64,000 nt of DNA from CAZGZD01 sp964530005 (lineage in GTDB: Bacteria; Patescibacteriota; Microgenomatia; UBA1406; GWC2-37-13), in assembly GCA_964530005.1 (NCBI GenBank), contig CAZGZD010000002.1:1-64000 (forward strand), given 5' to 3'. The notes beneath the pieces were generated by a model, which saw nothing but the letters and a program-made list of their open reading frames with translations, ran no database searches and was not told the origin of the DNA. The position numbers and the translations under genes were made by a program. Every line of letters starts with the position of its first letter. Position 1 is the stretch's first letter. Below are positions 29,242-38,190 of the stretch, piece after piece.

Positions 29242-30083
29242 CAAAAAATCACCGACTTACGGCAAGTATAGTCATCCCTACCTACAATAGACCAAATTTA
29301 GCATTGAAGGCGGCTTACATTATTCGAAAATTTCACCCTGATATTCAGATCACAATAGTCGATCAGCAAAACTCATCTAAATTAGATCCAAAAAAAGTGA
29401 AGAAGCTCAATATACAGTATTTTAATTTGCCGGAAATAAACACCTCAGCATCGAAAAATAAGGGCATTATGGAGTCGAAGGGGGACATTATTTTCTTTTT
29501 TGATGATGATGTTGAGATCACAAAAAACACAATCCCCAGTCAGTTAAGTCAATACGATAACGGTGAAGTCGTTGCCACCTCAGGGCGAGTAATTAATGAT
29601 AACGAAAAAGTCCCCAAAAATACAAACGTTGAAACAGGAAAAACCAATTCGATGGGAACTAAATTTCTTCAGCAATTCTGGAGCACCAAGGAGCAAGCAA
29701 TTGATTTTCCTTATGGATGCAATATGTCTTTTAAAAAAAGTGTATTGACTAAAATAAATAGCTTTGACACAAGATTTCCAAAAATTTTCGAAGAAATTGA
29801 TCTGGGAAAAAGAGCAAAAAAATATGGAAAGCTTATCTTTGTGCCTCAAGCACTTGTCTATCATCATAAAGCACCAAGTGGAGGAACGCGAACATCAGCT
29901 GTGGGAAAGATGAAAATGATTTATGTAAGCTATGGTTGCTACTTAGCAAAGCATGTTCTATTTCCACTCTCATTAATATCACTTGTCATGAGAACAAGAA
30001 CGGCATTAAAAGAAGCTCCTTACGCAATACTTGATTTATATAAAGGATATTTTAATTATTTCATTAGCAAAACTTATGATTAG
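29205..30083 (+). CDS. GT2 family glycosyltransferase
   Basis: The 292-aa protein has SIVIPTYNRPNLAL at its N-terminus, ASKNKGIMESKGDIIFFFDDDVEI (DDD as the metal-binding DxD) and CNMSFKKSVLTKINSFDTRF plus EEIDLGKRAKKYG as the acceptor-side motifs. Rhamnosyl- or galactofuranosyltransferase-like in layout, donor unknown. A hydrophobic C-terminal patch (about 240-260) may bring it to the membrane. Overlaps the flippase by 37 bases and the next gene by 8. Confidence 0.85.
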   Translation: MDQRKKTTPVKIAKNHRLTASIVIPTYNRPNLALKAAYIIRKFHPDIQITIVDQQNSSKLDPKKVKKLNIQYFNLPEINTSASKNKGIMESKGDIIFFFDDDVEITKNTIPSQLSQYDNGEVVATSGRVINDNEKVPKNTNVETGKTNSMGTKFLQQFWSTKEQAIDFPYGCNMSFKKSVLTKINSFDTRFPKIFEEIDLGKRAKKYGKLIFVPQALVYHHKAPSGGTRTSAVGKMKMIYVSYGCYLAKHVLFPLSLISLVMRTRTALKEAPYAILDLYKGYFNYFISKTYD

Positions 30084-31584
30084 AAAATATTTAAACAAAA
30101 AAATCATAAAAAAATACGCTACTCCTTTTAACCTGTTATTGATCGTTATTTTTTTGGTTTTTTTATTCCTGCGTTTTTGGAGAGCAGCTGATTTTTTTAG
30201 CTTTAACTTTGATGAGGAGTATCAAGCCCACCTTGCATATGAACAGGTCAAGAATTTTCATCTTATCTGGATTGGAGTTTCTGCCTCAAATATTGGCTTC
30301 TATCTGGGACCAGGCTTTACCTATCTCAATGCGCTTCTTTTCAAACTTACCAATGGAGACCCAATCTCACTTGCTTACTTTGCCCCTTCAATGGGAGTAC
30401 TTACGGGATTAAGTATTTACTTTGTAACAAACGAAATATTTAATAAAAAGGTTGGCGTCATAGCAATGATTTTTTATTTGGGATCAACGCTTATGAACTT
30501 TTTTGATAGGCGCTTTTGGAATCCTTTGCCTATACCATTTATCACCATCTGGCTTTTCTATTTTTTACATAAAGCCAAAAAAGATACCAGATATTTTATT
30601 GCAGTGTCATTTTTAATGGCATGCAGTCTTCACGTACACTTATCACTTCTTGTTTTCTGGCCAGTAGCACTATTTTATGTAATAAAAAATATCAAATTGA
30701 TCTCTCTTAAAACATGGATCATATCAATTGGAGTGTACTTAATAGTTGTCTCTCCCCTTATTGTATTTGATATAGTACATAACTTTGACAATATCCTTAC
30801 ACCAATAAGATATATTCAGAACAAAAATATTGAGCATCAGAAAATTAACTCAACGACTATTAATAGTCACTGGAGTGTGTGGCTTGGAAGCCTCTCTCGA
30901 TATCTATACATAGCACCAGTCACAGACCTTCAGAATGAACAGTGTCTCGGCCAACACTGCAATATTACTCCGGGTCATGGATTGATTACTTTCGCATCTA
31001 TGATTGCTCTTGGGTATTTGGTATATGGAGCCATAAAAGAACGCAAAAGGCGATATCTCTTAATGATGATATTATTCAGCATGATATTTTTTGTTTTGTA
31101 TCCTGGATACTCCGCAGAGTATTATCTTTTACCATTCTTTGTTTTGTTTCCTATTGCATTGGCGATATTTTTAGACGCACTGCCAATCGTACTTACTATA
31201 CTCGCTATAGTCATATTTGTAATCTTCAATTCACTAACCATCCTAAATAGCACTCAAGCGCAATATGGACTTACAGTAAAAAAAGCTGCGGTTGAAAAGG
31301 TGATGGCAGTTGTGGGAAATAAACCGTATACGCTTGAAAATTATGGCAAAGATCCTCGTCGCTATCACGCCTATGGAGGATGGAGGTATCTTTTTAGAGT
31401 GTATGGTCGAAAACCGACAAATAGCTTCGCAGATGAATTTTTTGGATGGATTTATCAAAATGAAATTACAAACGAAAAACCAATATACCGCGTGGTTGTC
31501 TCTGACGATATAAGACATAAATCCTCACAAAAACCTATTTCATCCTTTAAAAAAGGTGCTTATCATATCTATGTTTTCAAATAA
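30076..31584 (+). CDS. GT-C/GT39-like membrane glycosyltransferase
   Basis: The 502-aa protein has about 10-11 hydrophobic segments. After the first helix the loop contains FNFDEEYQAHLAYEQV, the acidic catalytic-type motif of GT39-like enzymes. A soluble C-terminal region (about 405-502) follows. ATG 30076 is chosen over TTG 30031, which would overlap the upstream gene by 53 bases. Likely transfers a sugar from a polyprenyl-phosphate donor outside the membrane. Confidence 0.75.
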   Translation: MIRKYLNKKIIKKYATPFNLLLIVIFLVFLFLRFWRAADFFSFNFDEEYQAHLAYEQVKNFHLIWIGVSASNIGFYLGPGFTYLNALLFKLTNGDPISLAYFAPSMGVLTGLSIYFVTNEIFNKKVGVIAMIFYLGSTLMNFFDRRFWNPLPIPFITIWLFYFLHKAKKDTRYFIAVSFLMACSLHVHLSLLVFWPVALFYVIKNIKLISLKTWIISIGVYLIVVSPLIVFDIVHNFDNILTPIRYIQNKNIEHQKINSTTINSHWSVWLGSLSRYLYIAPVTDLQNEQCLGQHCNITPGHGLITFASMIALGYLVYGAIKERKRRYLLMMILFSMIFFVLYPGYSAEYYLLPFFVLFPIALAIFLDALPIVLTILAIVIFVIFNSLTILNSTQAQYGLTVKKAAVEKVMAVVGNKPYTLENYGKDPRRYHAYGGWRYLFRVYGRKPTNSFADEFFGWIYQNEITNEKPIYRVVVSDDIRHKSSQKPISSFKKGAYHIYVFK

Positions 31585-31586
31585 TC

Positions 31587-32345
31587 ATGCAAACAATCAC
31601 GGCAATCATTCCGGCCAAAAATGAAGAAAAAAATATCGAGCGATGTATTAATAGCGTCCTTTGGTGTGACAAAGTCGTGGTCATCTCAACAGGCACAGAT
31701 AATACAGCTAATATGGCACGAAACTTGGGAGCTGTGGTGGTACAAAAAAATAAATCTAATATAGACGATTTTGCTGAACTACAGCTCAACCTTAATGATG
31801 CGATTGATGCGTGCACGACAGACTGGGTCTTGAGATTAGACGCAGATGAAGTCGTAACCCCAGAACTTAAACAGGAAATACAAGAGATTCTAAAGACACA
31901 CACTGAGTCAGTTGTGGCATACGGAATACCTCGCAAACAATATTTTTTGAGAAAATTTCTTAAAGGCGGGGACTGGGCCTACGATAGATTAACTCGCTTA
32001 TTCAGACCTCAATTCTGCCGATTTGATCCAATTGTAAAGGTTCATGAGCAATTCAAGGTCAATGGGGAAATCGGATTTCTCACAGAGCCACTACTTCACT
32101 ACTCGCATCCTGATATGAAAACACTTATGAGGAAATTTGAGTCATATACCACAATTGAAGCACAAGGTCTTAAGGAGAGTAAGCTCACAGCGGCTCTAAA
32201 ACTTGTATTTTTACCCCCATATATTTTCTTACGGTGGATGATATATCATAAAGGATACATAGATGGATGGACAGGTGTGCAAGCTGGAGCACTACGTGCA
32301 TATTACGACCTATTACTTTATAGTAAATTTTTGGCAAAGGAGTAG
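31587..32345 (+). CDS. GT2 glycosyltransferase, WaaE/KdtX-like
   Basis: The 252-aa protein begins TITAIIPAKNEEKNIERCINSVLWCDKVVVIS, has WVLRLDADEVVTPEL with an intact DAD metal site, and GGDWAYDRLTRLFRP plus the HYSHPDMKTLMRKFESYTTIEA segment. This is the layout of LPS core beta-1,4-glucosyltransferases (WaaE/LgtF type). The C-terminal hydrophobic stretch (about 205-225) suggests membrane association. Only 2 bases from the upstream gene. Confidence 0.85.
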   Translation: MQTITAIIPAKNEEKNIERCINSVLWCDKVVVISTGTDNTANMARNLGAVVVQKNKSNIDDFAELQLNLNDAIDACTTDWVLRLDADEVVTPELKQEIQEILKTHTESVVAYGIPRKQYFLRKFLKGGDWAYDRLTRLFRPQFCRFDPIVKVHEQFKVNGEIGFLTEPLLHYSHPDMKTLMRKFESYTTIEAQGLKESKLTAALKLVFLPPYIFLRWMIYHKGYIDGWTGVQAGALRAYYDLLLYSKFLAKE

Positions 32346-32381
32346 ACGGCTTTTTTTAACATCGTATAAAATTAATATAAT

Positions 32382-33506
32382 ATGACAATTGGCATTGATG
32401 TCACGACACTTGTATACCAGGGAAGTGGTGTAGCAAACTACACATACAATCTCGTATACAACCTTCTCATTCAAGATAAAAAAAACGAATATAGACTTTT
32501 CTATTCATCCCTCAGACGACCAAAGAAATTCAACCAACTTGACGAATTTAAAGATCTCGGAGCAAAAATATATGAGTATCGCTTGCCACCAAAAATATTC
32601 AATTACTTGTGGGGCAAATATCACCTCGTACCCGTAGAATGGCTTATCGGAAAGACTGACATATTCTTTTCTTCTGACGTTCTGCGCCCACCACTCATGC
32701 CAGGCACTCGAGGAATCACGACTTTACATGATCTTACCTGGAAGCTATATCCACAGTATCATATGAACTCGGTTATAGCAGCTCACGAAAACAAACTCGC
32801 AAAAACATTAGAATACAAAGATACAATCATTGTCGACTCTGAAAACACAAAACGCGATCTCTTGCGACTATACCCTCAAGCATCAGAAAATAGAATACAA
32901 GCAATCTATCCAGGGGTTGATAAAAAGCAGTTCAGACCTATTAAGGATCAGGATAAAATAAAGGCAGTATTAAAAAAATATAATCTTGCAAGTAGTGGAG
33001 AATTTATCTTATACGTGGGAGCAATCGAACCACGCAAACACGTTGATCGAGCCATCCGTATATTTAGTCAGTTGATTGAAGATCCCAAATATGCTCATTT
33101 TAAATTTGTCCTAACAGGACAGGCTGGATGGAATAATGAAAAAGAATACGAACTTATAAAACAGCTTGGACTTGAGGAAAGAGTGATATTCACAGGATAC
33201 GTCGATGCCGTAGACTTGCCATACTTATACAGTGCCGCTGCAACCACTGTGTATTTATCAGAATACGAGGGCTTTGGTCTGCCACCTGTAGAAAGCGCTC
33301 TGTGCAATACACCTGTGCTTTTGTATAAAAATTCATCGCTTGTTGAACTTTTTAAGTCAAACTATCTCTTCGCAAAAGAAGGGGATGAATTGAGTATATT
33401 AAAGCAACTTGTGTCAGAAAGAGGGGAAAGGGAGTTTACTCTATACCTTGCTGCCGACTTCTCGTGGAGCTCTTATGTGGACAAATTTCTTGCACTTTGT
33501 AGATAG
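32382..33506 (+). CDS. GT4 family glycosyltransferase
   Basis: GT-B fold transferase of 374 aa. N-terminal GSGVANYTYNLVYNLL is the acceptor-domain start; TTLHDLTWKLYPQYH and IQAIYPGVDKKQFRP lie at the domain border; the donor domain has FILYVGAIEPRKHVD and the EYEGFGLPPVESALCNTPVLL motif (E-x7-E). Typical of mannosyl- or glucosyltransferases of capsule pathways. No membrane segment. It ends 9 bases before the convergent gmd. Confidence 0.92.
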   Translation: MTIGIDVTTLVYQGSGVANYTYNLVYNLLIQDKKNEYRLFYSSLRRPKKFNQLDEFKDLGAKIYEYRLPPKIFNYLWGKYHLVPVEWLIGKTDIFFSSDVLRPPLMPGTRGITTLHDLTWKLYPQYHMNSVIAAHENKLAKTLEYKDTIIVDSENTKRDLLRLYPQASENRIQAIYPGVDKKQFRPIKDQDKIKAVLKKYNLASSGEFILYVGAIEPRKHVDRAIRIFSQLIEDPKYAHFKFVLTGQAGWNNEKEYELIKQLGLEERVIFTGYVDAVDLPYLYSAAATTVYLSEYEGFGLPPVESALCNTPVLLYKNSSLVELFKSNYLFAKEGDELSILKQLVSERGEREFTLYLAADFSWSSYVDKFLALCR

Positions 33507-33515
33507 ATTGAGGAT

Positions 33516-34508
33516 CTATACCTGCGTTTTTGCCTTATTCTGGTACCTTTTAATATCGGCATTAACCATATCCTTAACCAAATCCTCAAATGATGTCTTA
33601 GGAGTCCACCCAAGTGCACTCTTTGCCTTATCTGCACGGCCTTGAAGGTGGGGCACCTCAGCTGGTCTCTTGAAGCGGGGATCCATCTTGACATACTGTT
33701 GCCAATTATCAATATTGGCTGCTGCAAATGCACGCTCAACAAACTCCTGCACACTGTGTGTGTCACCGGTTGCTACTACATAGTCGTCAGGCGTATCGTG
33801 TTGAAGCATAAGATACATCGCCTCAACATAGTCCCCAGCAAATCCCCAGTCACGCTTTGGATCAAGTGAGCCAAGTCGAAGCTCATCAGATAAACCGAGC
33901 TTGATCTTCGCCACACCATCTGTAATCTTGCGCGTCACAAACTGAATCCCACGAATTGGTGACTCGTGATTAAAAAGTACGCCATTGCAGGTAAAAAGCT
34001 TAAAAGACTCTCGATAATTAATCGTCATCCAATAGGCATAGACTTTGGATATTCCATATGGTGAACGAGGATGAAATGGTGTATTCTCATCCTGATATCC
34101 ACCCGATATGCCCAGTCCATACATCTCGCTTGTTGATGCCTGATAGAACTTTGTGGTTGGAGAGACAAATTTAATAGCATTCAAAAGATAGAGCACACCC
34201 ATTGCGTTGATCTCGGTTGTAAGCTTAGCCTGCTCCCATGAGGAGCCTACAAAAGACTGAGCTGCCAGGTTATACACCTCGTCGGGTCTGACTCTTTTAA
34301 TAATATTAAGAAGCGATGCCTCATCTGTAAGATCTCCTTCAACATATTCAATGTCGGCTGTAATTCCCAAAAAATCTAGATTGTCAAATGAAGGATTGGA
34401 ATAACGGCGAAGCATGCCATAGACCTTGTAGCCCTTCTCAACGAGCAACTTGGCCAAATACGGGCCATCCTGACCTAAGATTCCAGTAATAAGCGCGACT
34501 TTACTCAT
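33516..34508 (-). CDS. gmd: GDP-mannose 4,6-dehydratase
   Basis: First committed step to GDP-L-fucose (and GDP-rhamnose): GDP-mannose to GDP-4-keto-6-deoxymannose. The 330-aa protein has TGILGQDGPYLAKLL (NADP loop), MLRRYSNPSFDNLD, SEMYGLG, YGISK (Tyr/Lys), and FNHESPIRGIQFVTRKIT, the strongest GMD signature. About 40 residues shorter than E. coli Gmd. It completes, with fcl and the GT11 gene, a fucose pathway within the window, though it is transcribed alone on the minus strand. Confidence 0.94.
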   Translation of the reverse strand: MSKVALITGILGQDGPYLAKLLVEKGYKVYGMLRRYSNPSFDNLDFLGITADIEYVEGDLTDEASLLNIIKRVRPDEVYNLAAQSFVGSSWEQAKLTTEINAMGVLYLLNAIKFVSPTTKFYQASTSEMYGLGISGGYQDENTPFHPRSPYGISKVYAYWMTINYRESFKLFTCNGVLFNHESPIRGIQFVTRKITDGVAKIKLGLSDELRLGSLDPKRDWGFAGDYVEAMYLMLQHDTPDDYVVATGDTHSVQEFVERAFAAANIDNWQQYVKMDPRFKRPAEVPHLQGRADKAKSALGWTPKTSFEDLVKDMVNADIKRYQNKAKTQV

Positions 34509-34580
34509 ATTAGATAATAATGGACTATATTGTAGCTAAATGCAACTATATCTGCAATCTGTAAGAAGTAGCTTAACAGT

Positions 34581-35399
34581 TTACTTTGGTTGTCCTAAAA
34601 ATACAGACCTTGTCAAACCGTCGAAAGTCGGAATTGTACGAGACTTGAACAACCCTGGATCTTTTCCATGCAATCCAACATATTCTAAATAGTCGGATAT
34701 TCCTGCATGATGAGTCGCGTCACCCTCACGAGTAAGATGAGATAGGGTATTGTCGGCCAATACTACAGCGTCGCGAGCCAAAAATCCACGATTAACTATT
34801 GAGGATAGATCTGCTTTATACATCTGCTTAGGATGATCAACATATACTAGATCAACTAAACCCTCATATCTACTAGGAATTGTCGGAATAGCATCCTCAG
34901 CTGAACCATGGATGATCGTCACAGAACCTGCTCCCAAGCTTTCAAAATCTCTTCCTGCTTCAACTATTTGTGCATTTACACCAGCACTTGTAAAGTTCTC
35001 CAGTGCAGCTTGTGCTTCAGTGTCACCATATTCAAAAGTAAGCACCTCGGCATCTTCATGTCCAAGCAATATAGAAAGACTACCGAGACCATGAGCTGTA
35101 CCAAGCTCAAATACTACCCTAGGTTGTTGGCGAGAAGCTTCTTCAGTAAGTACAGGCACTACATCTGGATTAGAAAAATTTACGTGTCCTGTATTACCAT
35201 GACTATCTGTATATATAGCTCCATCTGCGTGAGCTGTCTGCATAGCAATAAGTCTATCCATCACACCAAGTTTTGCCACTTGACTGTCTGTTAGTCCATG
35301 TAAGTGAAGTGCGTCAATTTTTCTGTGAAGCTCTTCTTGTGTCTCGCCAGTCCTTCGCATGCGCTGGTCAAGACTCTCTTTGTTTGACATATCAACCAT
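34581..35399 (-). CDS. O-methyltransferase-like SAM-dependent enzyme
   Basis: Class I methyltransferase of 272 aa in the Methyltransf_24/COMT-like group. An N-terminal helical region (residues 1-60) precedes VVFELGTAHGLGSLSILLG (motif I, about 95-112), VLTFEYGD, VTIIHGSAEDAIP and LVDLVYVDHPKQMY, then AVVLADNTLS. The DH and DN positions match the metal-binding residues of the cation-dependent type. Substrate unknown. GC content is higher than in the glycan genes to its left. Confidence 0.8.
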   Translation of the reverse strand: MVDMSNKESLDQRMRRTGETQEELHRKIDALHLHGLTDSQVAKLGVMDRLIAMQTAHADGAIYTDSHGNTGHVNFSNPDVVPVLTEEASRQQPRVVFELGTAHGLGSLSILLGHEDAEVLTFEYGDTEAQAALENFTSAGVNAQIVEAGRDFESLGAGSVTIIHGSAEDAIPTIPSRYEGLVDLVYVDHPKQMYKADLSSIVNRGFLARDAVVLADNTLSHLTREGDATHHAGISDYLEYVGLHGKDPGLFKSRTIPTFDGLTRSVFLGQPK

Positions 35400-35454
35400 A
35401 GGTAAAAATTATAAACAATCTTGTATGATTTGTAAACTATATCACTTTGTGCAT

Positions 35455-35474
35455 CAAAGTCAAGTATGACTTTG
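35455..35474. promoter_or_regulatory. Perfect hairpin/inverted repeat in a divergent intergenic region
   Basis: CAAAGTCA and its complement TGACTTTG are separated by AGTA, in the 146-base gap between the methyltransferase (minus) and the Wzx-like gene (plus). Could be an operator or mRNA hairpin. A looser repeat CAAATC...GATTTG follows at about 35508-35528, and TACAAT at 35530-35535 is a likely -10 for the plus-strand gene. Confidence 0.4.
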
Positions 35475-35545
35475 TCTATCAGAACGGCTAAAACTCAAAC
35501 ATATTTTCAAATCTTGAGCGACGATTTGATACAATAAACAGTAAT

Positions 35546-36826
35546 ATGTATAAAAAACTTCTCTCATTTGCCAAAAAACAAACAAGTCTCAATATAGCCA
35601 TCAACACTTTCGGCAACTATCTCAACGTCGCCTTCACCGCAGTGTCAGCGCTCATTCTTGTGCGGGTTATGGGGCCTGTCGACTATGGAATACTGAGTGT
35701 ACTTCTGGGCATTGTATACGTATTGGCCAATGTACTGGACTTTGGAGCCACTGCCACAATCTACTCGTATCTACCACCACTTCTCGTCAAAAGTCGGGAA
35801 GATGTATACCGATTTGTGAAGACTGTCTTTTTTTATCAATCGACACTCTCTTGTGCCTCTCTTATTATTCTTATCATTGCTTTTCCATATCTCGACCGGA
35901 TATTTTTCAAGACTGGAGCAGGACCTGTAGAATTTTACTTAACAAGTATATCAACTCTTCTTCTTCTCTGGCAGAATTTTAATCTCAATATTCATTTTGC
36001 AGCACGCAAATTCGTAATTGCCAATATCTATCTCAATATCGCAAATGTTGTCAAGATGATTGCACTTGTTGTGCTTATCTGGACGAATCTCGTCACTGTT
36101 GGATCAATTATTGCTGTATTTGGAATTGTCGGGCCACTTGCCCTCTTTACGTGCGTGATGTGGGAGAAGAGAAGAGTCGTGACATCTGTACTTACGGCAC
36201 GCGTTCGTCGATCTGATTTTCGTCCTCGCTATACTATCACTTACTTCATAGCTACGCAATTTTATAATATGGCTCTTCGAATGGATCTATTTCTTTTGTC
36301 CTTCTTTGGCCTTCGCGCCGAAGTTGGGTATTATGCGCTTGCTCAAAAAATAATACTTACGATCGTCTCAACCATAATAAGTATTACACAAGTCCTTTCT
36401 CCACACTTTGCGAATGTGAGAAATAAAAAACAAACACTCCATGAATTTAAAAATGGACTTTTATATTTCTTGATTCCAACAGCACTATTTGTAGTTTTGT
36501 TTTTTATACCAGATGGACTTTTTTTCCTCTTCTTCACCCATAAATTTGCACCTGCTGCGACTATCACACACGTACTTGCGCTTCCCTTTATACTCTTTAC
36601 ACTTGCTCATTTGCCTATGCTTTTTCTACTTTATACCGTGCGAAAGCCTATTTATATTCTGGCCGGAAACATCGTGTACTTTGTTGGAGTCACGGTTGGA
36701 TCATATTTACTGATACCACATTTTGGAGTGTATGGACCACCTTATGCAATAGTCGCATCTTTACTTGCGACAATCGCTATCTTTGGGATAGGATCTCGGG
36801 TGGAGTACAAAAAACTACCTAAGTAA
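35546..36826 (+). CDS. Wzx-type polysaccharide flippase
   Basis: The 426-aa protein has about 12 hydrophobic segments of the MOP exporter superfamily. INTFGNYLNVAFTAVSALILVRVMGPVDYGILSVLLG is the N-terminal polysaccharide-synthesis/Wzx pattern, with the VR-x-MGPxxYG turn between helices 1 and 2. Expected to flip undecaprenyl-linked oligosaccharide across the membrane. It is the second flippase of the region. It ends 2 bases from the convergent GT39 gene. Confidence 0.88.
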   Translation: MYKKLLSFAKKQTSLNIAINTFGNYLNVAFTAVSALILVRVMGPVDYGILSVLLGIVYVLANVLDFGATATIYSYLPPLLVKSREDVYRFVKTVFFYQSTLSCASLIILIIAFPYLDRIFFKTGAGPVEFYLTSISTLLLLWQNFNLNIHFAARKFVIANIYLNIANVVKMIALVVLIWTNLVTVGSIIAVFGIVGPLALFTCVMWEKRRVVTSVLTARVRRSDFRPRYTITYFIATQFYNMALRMDLFLLSFFGLRAEVGYYALAQKIILTIVSTIISITQVLSPHFANVRNKKQTLHEFKNGLLYFLIPTALFVVLFFIPDGLFFLFFTHKFAPAATITHVLALPFILFTLAHLPMLFLLYTVRKPIYILAGNIVYFVGVTVGSYLLIPHFGVYGPPYAIVASLLATIAIFGIGSRVEYKKLPK

Positions 36827-36828
36827 CG

Positions 36829-38190
36829 CTATTTTTGACGGGCCATAGGCTTAGATTTTGACCATACTTCAACACTAAGTCCTCGATATGATGTGACTTT
36901 TACTCTTTTATATGATACGGCCTGCAGAGCATGTACAAAGTCATATCCATATATGTCTGCCGTATAGGGAATAATGTATATTTCGGAAGCTGTGGGCTTA
37001 ATTTGATCAATTGACCGAAGATCTATTGTCACGATATCCGGCCGGTAATATCCAATAGGGTCTGAAGAAGTTGAGATCATATATATTGGACGACTGGCCG
37101 GAAGTTGGGTAGAAAGGCTCTTCCAGTCTTCTCTGTGATAAACAGTACCCAAAAGATATATAAGAGAAAAAGTCACAAATCCACCTATCAAAATCTGCCT
37201 AAAGAAACGAACTTGAACACCCAGAGCCAAAAGGCATGACATTGAAAGTATGAGATAGAGAAATCTGAAATAAGACAGAAGGGGAGTAAATAGTGAAAAA
37301 ATAAATCCCAGTGCAAGTGGGACGCTAAGCAGCGTAAAAAATAATCTACTCTTAAGTGATCCAACGGCTACACCCACAGCAACATACAACGTCCACAGAC
37401 CAGCTACGGCAAAAAATACTTTCTTAGGCTCCATACTGATTCGCCCTGTAGCAAACTTGAGTGGGATCAGCATCAGATTCTTTGCGTTTGCCACCCCAAG
37501 TAAGCTTCGCCAGTTCGGGGCAATTGAAAGAAGTGTCTGTGAGTTTTGATACTGCATAAAAAGCAGTGGAGAGAGAATTAAAAGAGCTGCGACTACCCCT
37601 ATAAAAGATATGGGAATTATTGAGATTCTTTTTTTTAGTATCAATGCAAGGCCAAACGCAGCGATCATAAACACTGAACCATAGAATGTAAAGATAGATA
37701 GAGCAGTTGCGATATTGAAAAATAAAATATCTGCAGACTTTTGCTTCTTGCTTTTCAGAAGTTTGAGTAAATAATAAGTGGCAACGCTCAGAAAAAAAGT
37801 CGCCATCATATACATCCGTGCCTCCTGAGAATAATAAATGATGAGCGGATTAAAAAGAAAAAAAAGAGCAGCCCACAGAGCATTTCTTTTGCCTGAAATA
37901 CTAATCACTATCTTATACACCACATATCCTGTCAGGAGAGAAATGATCACAGAAGGCATTCGAAGAGATATCTCAGAGATTCCAAATATAAGACTCCATA
38001 TTCTTAGGAAGAAATAGTAAAGTGGTGGATGAAAGTCATGGATTGAAAATCGAGATATGATCGCCGCCAACGGTACTTTACTGGCGACCTTGGCCGAAAT
38101 TGCCTCATCCAACCACAGGGACTGATTAAGTGCAATAAGGCGAAATAAAAATGCCAGCAAAATTATGAAAAAAAGTTTGGTATTTTTCAT
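36829..38190 (-). CDS. GT39/PMT_2-type membrane glycosyltransferase
   Basis: The 453-aa protein has about 10-11 hydrophobic segments. The first is followed by LNQSLWLDEAISAKVA, with the catalytic-type Asp near residue 29, and by HDFHPPLYYFFLRIW, both characteristic of dolichyl-phosphate-mannose-type and ArnT-like GT-C enzymes. A short soluble tail (about 355-453) follows. It would use a polyprenyl-phosphate sugar and act outside the membrane. Its stop overlaps the start of nothing; it begins at the last base of the LCP gene, so the two are coupled. Confidence 0.86.
   Translation of the reverse strand: MKNTKLFFIILLAFLFRLIALNQSLWLDEAISAKVASKVPLAAIISRFSIHDFHPPLYYFFLRIWSLIFGISEISLRMPSVIISLLTGYVVYKIVISISGKRNALWAALFFLFNPLIIYYSQEARMYMMATFFLSVATYYLLKLLKSKKQKSADILFFNIATALSIFTFYGSVFMIAAFGLALILKKRISIIPISFIGVVAALLILSPLLFMQYQNSQTLLSIAPNWRSLLGVANAKNLMLIPLKFATGRISMEPKKVFFAVAGLWTLYVAVGVAVGSLKSRLFFTLLSVPLALGFIFSLFTPLLSYFRFLYLILSMSCLLALGVQVRFFRQILIGGFVTFSLIYLLGTVYHREDWKSLSTQLPASRPIYMISTSSDPIGYYRPDIVTIDLRSIDQIKPTASEIYIIPYTADIYGYDFVHALQAVSYKRVKVTSYRGLSVEVWSKSKPMARQK

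Noticed and set aside
32376..32381. TATAAT immediately before ATG 32382 as a promoter of the GT4 gene
   Set aside because: It touches the start codon, so transcription would begin inside the gene; the earlier TATAAA at 32364 is a better but unproven candidate.
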